Source: Bilabrum cf. latius (taxonomy: Eukaryota; Bigyra: Bicosoecida; Bigyra; Bicosoecida). Taken from it: 64,000 bases of DNA. Below the pieces are notes generated by a model. That model searched no databases and was not told the origin of the DNA. It saw only the letters and a program-made list of their open reading frames with translations. The stretch is from positions 992,001-1,056,000 of the forward strand of contig OZ237747.1 of NCBI GenBank assembly GCA_965178125.1, in the 5' to 3' direction. This document shows, piece by piece, positions 56,201 through 64,000 of this stretch. Every line of letters begins with the position of its first letter. Within the stretch, counting starts at the first letter, position 1. Both the position numbers and the translations under genes were made by a program.

Positions 56201-58682
56201 GAGAGAGCTGGCCAGGGAGCGTCTGCTAAACATCGGCTTTGCAGACCATCAGATTCACCTTGAGTCTTCCGATGGCGACAAGTTCATCGGTCGCCTGGAG
56301 GCATGCGTTGAGCTACCGATGCTGCGCCGGCTTTGGACCACCAAGTTGTCCTCTCGATCTGCCGGCGACAAGTTCAACTTCATTTCGCGTGAGTTGGCTT
56401 ACCTTCTGATGACACCGGAAGAGCACCAGCAGGGCAACAAGAGGCGTAAGCTGAGAGAGGCCCGAGTGGTGTGCTCCGTATACGCTTCAAGGATCGTAGA
56501 AAAGCTGTCAAGCGGTCCTGGGGCTCGAGCTGGCGGTGGTGGGGCAGCGGCAGGTTCAGCCTCTGGGTATGGGGGTGTACCATCTTCGTAGCGCTGGCAG
56601 CTTGTGGAGCCATCCATCATCGGTAGAGGCTGCCCCGACAGCGTGCGGTGCCCACTGAGCGGCAAGCTGTACATCGATCCAGTGCGGACTAGCAACGGCA
56701 AGGTGTACGAACGCAGCGAGATCGTCAAGCATCTGCAGCGGCACGAGAAGCTGCCGGGGTCGAGCTCCAGGGCGACATCAGAAGAGGATCGCACGCTGAA
56801 GGCAGACGCCGAGAAGCTAAGGGCGGTGCGTCGCTGGCTGGAACGACACTCTTGCGGAACCGCAGATAATGCGTTCGGTGGGTCGGGGCACTGGTTTGCC
56901 ACGAGATACAGGATGAATTACGGGATGGGGTACTTCTCACACGACGCATGGAAGCCAGTCTTTGTACACAGCAAGACAGAGCCAGCTGGGCTGCGTCTGC
57001 TTCTCTGGGAGCAATCTGGATTCGATGAAGAGCTTGCGCCGTCCCAGCAGACTCCGTGGTATGGCATGGTCAGTTCTTCCGATGGTTTCGTTAATGGCCA
57101 GGTCGAGCTGTTGTCGTACGGACGAGGGACTCTTCCAACCAAGAGCGTGGGGCTTGCCTACACAGTATCGCCCGAAGGGCTCGCTTGGCCCCCTGCTGTT
57201 GAAAACGAGACGTTGGATGCCGACTACACGCAGCCCACGATCAGCAGCGAGGCGCTACTGAAGGAGAAATGCGGAGGCACTCTGGCAGTGCCTGCCGGCA
57301 GCCTATACATCTGCGAAGAGTACGACGATCAGGGTAACGATCCGGAGCGCAAGAACCGCATGCTTACTGTGAAGGTTTTGTTCCAGGCATTCATAGACAG
57401 GACGGCGGCTTTCGATCTGCCCCATCATCTCGGACTCGTGACCTTCTCAAACAAGCACGAAGAGAAGTGCGGGCTGACTGCAAGCTTTGACGACCTTCGC
57501 ACCAGCCTAGAGGAGATGGAAGAAGATGGCGAGACTGCGATGAACGACGCCATCCAGCACGCTGGCACGATGCTCAGCAGCTGGAAGGCTAGTGTCTTGG
57601 CAAGAAGGCGGGACCAGGGTCAGGGCCACTTGCCGCCGCCCAGGACCCGGATCGTGTGCTTGTCCGATGGCGAGGACACCAATTCCACCAAGCCCCTGCA
57701 TCGGGTGGCTCGAAAGCTCAAACAGGATGGTATCGTGCTGGACGGCGTGCTTGTGGGCACGAGCTCGAACGAGGAGCTGCATCGCATTGCAAAGTTTACG
57801 GGCGGGTACTCCTTCCACCCCAAAACCATGTTCGATGGCCTGCAGCTGTGCGAGCTCGAGACGTTCCTTTCCTCTGCCGACCGCCCCAAGCTGCGCACGG
57901 TAGAGGGCGCAGTGAGCTCCAACTCCGACCTGAGCAGGTGGTCCTCGTACTCCGTGCCCCGCGACGTGTGCTCAGACACTATTGTTCCCCAGAGGCGAAG
58001 GGATCCCAGGCAGACCAAGCGAGCCCTGCCCCTGGCGAAGGCAGTGGCAGCTGTCACCGCGGCTGCAGGGACTCCGGCTGGCATGGCACCACCTGCAGCG
58101 CCTGGCCGTCGCAGCGGCGGCACGGGCACAAGCGGCGGATCGAAAGGAGCGAAGCCCAGCTCCGGCGGAACAGACGCCGCGGCACTCGTCACGCGCAATC
58201 GTCGGATCCTGCGCGAGATGCACGACCTCGTCAAGCGGCCCCACGATGCGTGCCAGGTGTTCCCGAACCAGGACGATGTGGGCTACTGGCGAGTCCTGAT
58301 GAAGGGAGCAGACAACACTCCGTACCAAGGAGGCATCTGGTGCCTGCAGGTGGCCTTCCCGCCAGAGTACCCGACCAAGGCGCCCAGCGTGCGGTTCCTC
58401 ACACCCATCCGGCACGTGAACATCAGCATCCAGGGCAAGGTGTGCCACGCCATTCTGGATCGCGCGTGGACTCCAGAGCAGACGATGAGGGACGTTTTGT
58501 CTCAGATCTACGGGCTGATGATGACTCCGGAGAAGGATGACCCACTGGATTCCAATCTGGCTGCCATGCTGAGCAAGCCGGAGACCAGGGGGAAGTACGA
58601 GGCCACGGTGCAGGCGTTCGTGGACGAGCACGCCAAGGGCAAGACGATGGCTGAGTGGCGGCGGGAGCTGACGGGGCAGTGA
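53270..58682 (+). CDS. UBL-vWA(U-box insert)-E2 ubiquitin-ligase/conjugase fusion
   Basis: Two exons, 53270-53373 and 53465-58682, give 1773 aa (exact phase; donor GC|GTGAGT, acceptor TATCGCAG, 91-nt intron). TAGs at codons 242, 887 and 1077 are read as Gln. Domains: a ubiquitin-like N-terminus (LTVQVKPIGGKLRVPV, then GAALDSDDEVGDAI; about 1-95); a disordered Gly/Ser linker; a helical region of about 488-850 without a known family; the vWA first strand with MIDAS DCSAS (907-911); a U-box (CPLSGKLYIDPVRTSNGKVY; about 1091-1163); the rest of the vWA (VKVLFQAFIDR, LGLVTFSN, GETAM with Thr1392, LSDGED with Asp1436); and a UBC fold of about 1611-1771 with HVN in place of HPN and Cys1695 in GKVCHAILD. 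All MIDAS residues and the E2 cysteine are present. Inference: one chain combines E2 and E3 functions with a metal-dependent vWA ligand site. Confidence 0.85.
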
Positions 58683-58856
58683 GTCACCCAGCGTGCTGCA
58701 GGTAGTGGGAACGGATTAGGGCACCATCGGAAGCGAGCACTGATTGAAATTGCGTACTTGGCGAACTTAGTACCATACTTCATGTAACTAGCAAGCAATC
58801 GTGAGGGGGGAAAACACGCAGTCAAAACGAGCCATCGCCTAGCTAACATCCAAGGA

Positions 58857-61001
58857 TCAATCTGAAAGCCGGGCTGCAACTTTTTGCTGTGCCTCCCGAA
58901 TCAGAGTCACGTTGATTGTGTACCCATCATTGGGAATGGGTGGCTCCAAGTGCTGCGCACTCCATTGCACCGTGAAGTTCCACACCGTGCTCAGGACCTC
59001 CTGCGGGATTCCGGACGCGGGGCTGCCAAGGAGTGCTGCATCGTGCGCGACGTCGCCAGCATTCCCGCTATCCGAAGGCAGTGCATCGCATTTCACAACC
59101 CCCTGTTGCTTTTCTTGCAGCAGATAGAGGGCCTCTGCATCTTGGATGCCCAGCCAGAGATGCTCGTGCCTGATGGAGGGCAACACGGCAACTCCAGCGG
59201 CCTCGGAGCTCATGCTCGGCGGCACGGAATCGGGTCGCAGCGGAGGGTACAGCTGCACGCCGAATCCGGAGCTGTTGTGGTACAAAGGAAGACCGTGCCA
59301 GGGGTTGCTATACCTGCCTTCGGGATTCCTCCAGTCGTTCGCGTCGTACCACGACAGGGTGCCTCTGAGCCCCTGTCCCTTGGGCACACCGTTCCAGCCC
59401 TCGTCCACGCCGCTGTCAGTCCGCCATACCATCCACGCCTGCAGCCGGATGCGAGGCCACGGCATGTCCACGAATAGCATCCCGTTGTCGTAGATGGTGA
59501 TGGTTTTGCCGGCCTTCCGAAGCCCAGCCAGCTGCAGAGGCACGCCTGGGGTGGACCACTGATTCACGTGGACGCACCACGTGTCGACCGTCTTGACCAG
59601 CTGGGCCATCACCTTGGGGTCTTGTGGGGCAACGGGCATCACGGGCCACCTATCTTGCCAAATGCGGATGTCCTCGCCCAGAGTCTCGGTGGCAAGCTGC
59701 ATCATCTGCAGCGTTGCCTGCGCGGTGGTGTTGTCGTTCCACTCTGGCTCATCCACGACAAAGTACGAGTAGGTGATGGAGCTGAACCAAGGCTGTTCCT
59801 TCAGTTGCGACCACAGGGCGGTCGCAAGCGCTCGCCAGTGCGCCTTGTACTGCTCTGCCAAAGCGACCGATCCGTCTGGCAGCGACTGCAGCAGCGGGAT
59901 GTGACACACGCCAGCTTGCGGGCCCTCAGTCCAGAAGAACGCAGTCGCATTCGTGGTCACGTAGTGAGTCTCGTGGTGCAAACTGACTGGTATAGGGAAG
60001 TGAAACCTCCGCACGGACGAAGTAGCGAGCACCTCCCGCATCTGGGCGAAGTACAATGTCAGGTTGATTGAGTAGTGCGGAGTCAGCGTGCTGCAGTCGC
60101 CTCCAGCCAGGTTCGCCTTGGGTACGGGCCACCAGTCGTTCTGGTACTCGAGGGAGTTGACCCCGTGGGAGGTCATCGCTTGGATTGCGTGCATGAAACT
60201 CCCCGTTGTGTTACCCTTAAACTGCCCGGGCTGGGCGTACTCGAGTGCCACCCCTTGCGAGTGGCAGTCTGTCAGCTGGTGGAGCTCAGGGCTGTCTGCA
60301 TCGAGCTTCTTGGGAGCAGCGACATTCTTTAGCACTGCTTTAGACGTGCCGATAGGCTAGGTGATGACGCGAATAGGCACGGGAAGCGCGTCAGTCGAGC
60401 ATTTGACCCGGGATGGTCCGGCTCCATCTCCGGTCTCCTGGAACGTGACGTCGAAGGCAAGCTGCCCCGAGCTATCCTGGCTCACAGCAGCTGCCTTCAA
60501 TCGAACCCAGATCGGCCATGTGGTCTGCCCTTCGATTGCCTTGAATGCAGAGTTGTTGGCGAGGCTAGTGTAGCCGGTCACGATCGGTGTGAGAGGGTCC
60601 GGGAACCACCCTGTCAAGTTCTCGGGATTGCTTGGGATCGGCACGTGGACGTACCCAACACCAAACCACGATGAACCTTGAACGAGGGGCGAGCGGCCAG
60701 TCCCACCAGCTGTGCGTACGTTGATAGCTTCCACCCTGTCTGGTACGTTTGAGCCATCAGCACGGCTGATTGCAAGCTAGAGTGCGATCTCTTGGTTGGA
60801 AAGGGCGCTGAAGGATACCTGCTTCGGTATTCCAATTGCACCGGCTTTAGATCCGTCAGGAAACACCTTAACAAGCGAATCAACAATAGAAATGTCCCAA
60901 ACGGATCGGCTCCCATCCATTGATGGCTCGCATGCGATCTATGACGATTGCACAGGGTCTAGCAGAGCAACACAGCACATAACCTATAGAAAGCTGTGCA
61001 T
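58857..61001 (-). CDS. GH123/DUF4091-like glycosidase, secreted
   Basis: 714 aa, ATG 61001 to TGA 58857, with TAGs at codons 6, 21, 75 and 215. The signal peptide is short (MHSFLQVMCCVALL). An N-terminal beta-sandwich begins VWDISIVDSLVKVFP; the TAG at 75 falls in NQEIAL-Q-LAIS, where this family has a conserved Gln (NE...fQl.i). The linker strand (IRVIT-Q-PIG) leads into a TIM barrel: HGVNSLEYQNDWW, RFHFPI, SYFVVDEPEWND with the Asp417-Glu418 pair expected for substrate-assisted catalysis in GH123 beta-N-acetylgalactosaminidases, IRIWQDRW, and DTWCVHVNQW. C-terminal strands contain RHEHLWLGIQDAEALYLL. Family knowledge suggests an exo-hexosaminidase in the lysosome or outside the cell; the exact sugar is not determined. 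Confidence 0.85.
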
Positions 61002-61013
61002 GGTCTTTATAGG
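61002..61013 (-). promoter_or_regulatory. TATA-like box abutting GH123 start
   Basis: On the minus strand CCTATAAAGACC lies directly before the ATG. It is too close to act as a TATA box for this start unless the 5' UTR is nearly absent, so the assignment is weak. Confidence 0.2.
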
Positions 61014-61132
61014 TGATCGCATTTTGCACCTTCCTACTATTCTGAGCACAGTTTTTTCTGTCGACGTGCCGCGTGAGGCATGCCTGACAGTAATCGGAGC
61101 ACCACGAGCGGAACAACTCGAAGAAGCAGGTG

Positions 61133-62179
61133 TCACAGCTCGTCGTCTTCGGCAGCTTCAAAATACGCCCCAGGGATCTGCGATCCTACTGCCATGCCCG
61201 CTCGATGGGAGAGGCCCGCGCCCGGGTCACCAACATCCCTTGGGCCGGCAGCACCGCCGCTTTTGGCACCACCGGCACCAAACCGAGTAGAGCTGGAACC
61301 GGCTGCCGGGCGGGAAGCCGGCTGCGCCGCAGACACGGACGCTGCATCTAGTGCCGCAGCACTGCCCATCGCTCCGGGTCCGGGGCCAGATACCCCCTTC
61401 GTCCCTGCGGCTTGTTCCCTGCGGCTCCGGATCATCGCCCGGAGCCCCTCCCTGCTCCTGTCCCCCTTTGCCCTCACACGGGCCCGCACTGCAGCATCCC
61501 TATCGATGGAGGCGGTGGGCCGCTTGTCCGGGCCCCGGCCGATCCCTCCCCCGGCGCTGCGCGATCCTCCGGGTGCGGAACCTGCGCCCGTCCCGGCTCC
61601 CGCGCCGCTCGACGGCAGCATCCTCCTCGGCATGCCCTCCCTGTCGGGCGCGAAGCAGTTGCGCGGGCCCCTCAGTGCATCCGGCCCCGAGCGGCCCAAC
61701 GGACCCATGGAAGCCGCGCTGAGCATTTCAGCCACGGCGCCTGCAACGCCAGGGGCCCTCGGGATCCTTCTCTCGGAGAATTCCAGGAAATGCGACGAGA
61801 AGGGATGGTCGCAGTTGCAGATGAATGGCGAGTCGTACTTCGTGCAGTCGCACCTGGAGTTCTTGCAGGGGTGGTCGCCAGGCCCCGCTTCGTGCTCAAT
61901 GGCCTTATGTTTACACCGACAGCGCAGAAGCAGGGCCCCTTGACCGAAGATGTAGTTGAACTGGCCACATTTGCAACCTCGCTCGTCGCAGTGCCAGCCC
62001 CTGCCACCTGCTGCACCTGCATTGTGCTGCCGAAGCCTGTGGCCACAGAGGCATCGACTTTCTGAAATGCAATTTACGCAATGCTGATTGCATTCTCTAC
62101 ACTTCCAGCGGACTTGCATCGCTGCGAGCCGCTATGCCCTCTGCCTCGCCGACAATGGTTTGGCAGATTTTCCTGGCAT
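61133..62179 (-). CDS. FAM221-family Cys-rich protein
   Basis: 348 aa, ATG 62179 to TGA 61133, with the TAG at codon 16 read as Gln. Residues of about 20-145 match the FAM221A/B plan of spaced CxC and CxxC/His motifs: WKCRECNQHC, CLCGHRLRQH, CKCGQF, RCRCKHKAIEHE, CDCTKYDSPFICNC and HPFSSH. The remainder is Gly/Ala/Arg/Ser-rich and disordered, ending EDDEL. Metal binding by the Cys/His cluster is likely; the biochemical role of the family is poorly known, and in animals it is associated with ciliated and germ-line tissues. I see no FAM221A-like C-terminal domain. It shares a 131-bp gap with the GH123 start on the same strand. Confidence 0.8.
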
Positions 62180-62399
62180 GCCCACGGGTCGTCTGGAGCT
62201 GGGCGCATATCCAGTTGTAGAATGACTTGTTCGGCCACTAGCCCCACCCGATGCTGCCATATGGAGGTATTTTGTGCCAGAAGTTCACGCTTGCAACGGA
62301 CGTGAAAGGAACGTTCCATGTTCCAACGAAGGTCTATTTTCAACGGCCGCGTGAGAAGCAAAATAGATACTAATTCCACTGTTCAGGTACCAGCATCAT

Positions 62400-63881
62400 T
62401 TACCTCCTTCCACCCGTTGCAGTACCGTCGGCGGCATTGATTTCGGAATGCAGAATGCCAGCTAGCAGCGCAGCCACCTCCCTCGGACGCTCTGCATGCA
62501 GCCAGTGCCCCGCTGCAATGGAATGCAGCCTGCAGCTACCCGTGCTAAGAGAATAGGATTCGACAGAAGCTTTGTTCAGCGTAGACACAGCTGATCCACC
62601 GCCGTCACCGCCACTATCAGACACCCCGTCCGGAGCACTTGCTCTGGAGCGAGCATGGTCAAGAGACAGCCCTGAAGGGTCCAACGCCCGAGGCAGAGGC
62701 GCAGGCGATGCAGGTGAGAGCACGCCTGCGGAACCAGACGGACCATCGCGGCGCCGCGCATCCTGCGCCTCGAGCACGCCCTGCAGCCTTGCGACCACTT
62801 TGGGCACTCCCCAGCGAGCCCCCCGAGTGCCGAGCACGAAATCGATCGCGGCGCCGCGCGGGGGGTTCCGCAGCAGGTCCCACGAGTCGATATCAGCCAG
62901 GTCATGGTAAGCGTTCAATGCCTCGACTGGATCAAACGTCCACACAAACCCATCACTGCCACCATGGTCGTCAGCATGGTCGCGCCCGCTCAGTGGCACC
63001 CCGCGCTCGTCACACGCTGCTTCCGTCACGTTCGTCGTCATCCACTGAGAGAGCGATTTGCTGAAACCCAGCTGCGAAAAATACTCACCCGCCGCGCGGC
63101 GGCTGGGAAACGGAAGCGGCGCAGCACGCACCGCCTCGAGCACGACCTGCACACCATCCTGGTCCCGCCGAGCCTTATGCGGTGTGACGAGTGGATTTCC
63201 TGTTTGTGTTCCCTATGATTGCGAAGGGTGCGTTCTCCACCTTCCCGGGTACGTGTCCAGCACCACGAGGCGTCGCCGGCGGTGCTTCGCGCTGGTGTTG
63301 CTGCTGGGGCTGCTACTGCTGGTGGCAGTGCTCGGCCCGCCCTGCGAATGCAAAATTACTTTGCCGCCCATGGAGTGCCCGATCACCACGTTGATCGGAG
63401 TGGGGGATAGTGTCGGCAATGATGCTTCGTCCAGTCGAACCGCTGACGGCGGAACAGCCGAGTGTGGTCTGTGAAGAGCCGTCCCCGCTGGCACGTCCAG
63501 AGCATGCAAACCAGTCGTGCCCTCGATCTCAATCTCAGACAACAGGCTATTTAATTTCGCTGCGCACCTTTTTACAGATACTGGACGCACGTCGCTGTGC
63601 AGTGATCCAGCGTGAGATGGTAAATCGACGAGGACCGCTGCCCATCGGTTGGCCTCCCGCTCGCCCACTCTGTCCTTTAAGGCACGAAGTACTAGCCTTG
63701 CCACGGACCGCCAATTCTTGCCTGCACCCATCAGTCCATGCACGACAGCGAAAGCTTTGGTTGGGCTTCTTGCTCCCGGGAGAGCTACAAGCTAATGGGC
63801 CAGGGATGACGCATGCCGCCGCGACACAACGACTTCTTGAGCTTTCAAGCACTTTTTCACAAATCTGCGACTAGATCTCAT
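62400..63881 (-). CDS. ABHD11: ABHD11-like mitochondrial alpha/beta hydrolase
   Basis: 493 aa in one exon, ATG 63881 to TAA 62400, with TAGs at codons 30 and 223. The first about 40 residues are Arg/Ser-rich (MRSSRRFVKKCLK) like a mitochondrial presequence; the first TAG lies in it. Landmarks of ABHD11: FAVVHGLMGAGKNW (oxyanion region, H48-G49), VDLPSH, the nucleophile elbow VIGHSMGG (Ser170), VVLDTYPG, and the C-terminal catalytic-His motif AAGHWLHAERP. The second TAG (63215-63213) is between VVLDTYPG and the lid helices, so a TAG-stop reading would remove the catalytic His. Low-complexity inserts explain the length excess over animal ABHD11 (about 310 aa). In mammals ABHD11 protects the lipoylated 2-oxoglutarate dehydrogenase complex. 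Confidence 0.88.
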
Positions 63882-64000
63882 GCAGCACACCTGATCCAAC
63901 CAGCTAAACTTTGGCTGTCCGGATTTGGGTGGAACGAACGTTCGAAAGTGGCCGCCGGAAGAGGTTCGTTCCTCGGTGCGGAGTTTATCCGCGGCATCCG
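63882..64000. other. 5' flank of ABHD11-like gene
   Basis: 119 bp to the window edge; presumably promoter or leader. Nothing else is seen. Confidence 0.4.

Noticed and set aside
56037-56591. Independent small vWA protein ending at TAG
   Set aside because: Same frame as its neighbours; the MIDAS strand needs the downstream part to complete a vWA fold.
61080-61943. Long plus-strand frames opposite FAM221, and similar ones opposite TPX2 and GT64 (31541, 32089, 33876, 33992, 28488)
   Set aside because: Shadow frames of GC-rich coding DNA: no domains, Pro/Ala/Leu-biased, and the opposite strand carries recognisable families.
8047-63881. Introns or pseudogenisation as the reason for in-frame TAGs
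   Set aside because: Introns would not remove exactly one triplet without frame change, and pseudogenes would also collect TAA, TGA and frameshifts; only TAG occurs.

Overview
The window is nuclear DNA from a GC-rich, intron-poor, single-celled, probably flagellated eukaryote. Read with the standard code it looks like broken reading frames. Almost every break is a TAG. When TAG is read as a sense codon (glutamine) and only TAA and TGA as stops, the pieces join without a frameshift into about 20 long genes. Many of these acquire sensible ends: signal peptides, mitochondrial presequences, complete catalytic domains. The amino acid is indicated by three things seen here: a TAG in one tandem paralogue that aligns with CAA in the other, a TAG placed next to CAG runs, and a TAG at the usual Gln of a GH123/DUF4091 N-terminal domain. 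Introns are few, short (about 90-225 nt) and GT-AG. I cannot name the organism. The known nuclear codes with UAG=Gln that I recall are in ciliates, ulvophyte algae and some fornicates/oxymonads, and most of these also reassign UAA, which here still terminates genes.

Layout. 1-8 kb is repeat-rich: a 49-bp minisatellite, a 112-bp satellite of about 27 copies, a 107-bp array split by an 817-bp insertion that carries an RT-like fragment, and two families of dispersed repeats of about 150 bp. 8.1-21.6 kb is a 6.17-kb segmental tandem duplication (two full copies and one truncated) carrying two unrecognised genes, A (signal peptide, 1169 aa) and B. Their copies are nearly identical except for short equal-length blocks that have diverged sharply. 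21.7-35.7 kb is gene-dense: ankyrin-JmjC (secretory), MAPEG, mitochondrial-type cytochrome b561, a coiled-coil protein, GT64 glycosyltransferase, two related small genes and a TPX2-like spindle protein. 35.9-45.7 kb holds two giant signal-peptide/single-TM proteins with a TM-SRPBCC gene between them. 46-50.3 kb is a 1347-aa Ser/Gln-rich prion-like gene. 51-64 kb carries a GNAT-like gene, a 1773-aa UBL/vWA/U-box/E2 fusion, a GH123-like glycosidase, a FAM221-family protein and an ABHD11-like hydrolase.

No operon logic applies. Genes are packed head-to-head or tail-to-tail with gaps of 30-250 bp, so several probably share divergent promoters. The two most novel items are the single-codon reassignment (UAG only) seen across the whole host gene set, and the single-chain ubiquitin machine in which a U-box is inserted inside a vWA domain and followed by an active-site-bearing E2. 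The locally hypervariable tandem paralogues A/B come next.
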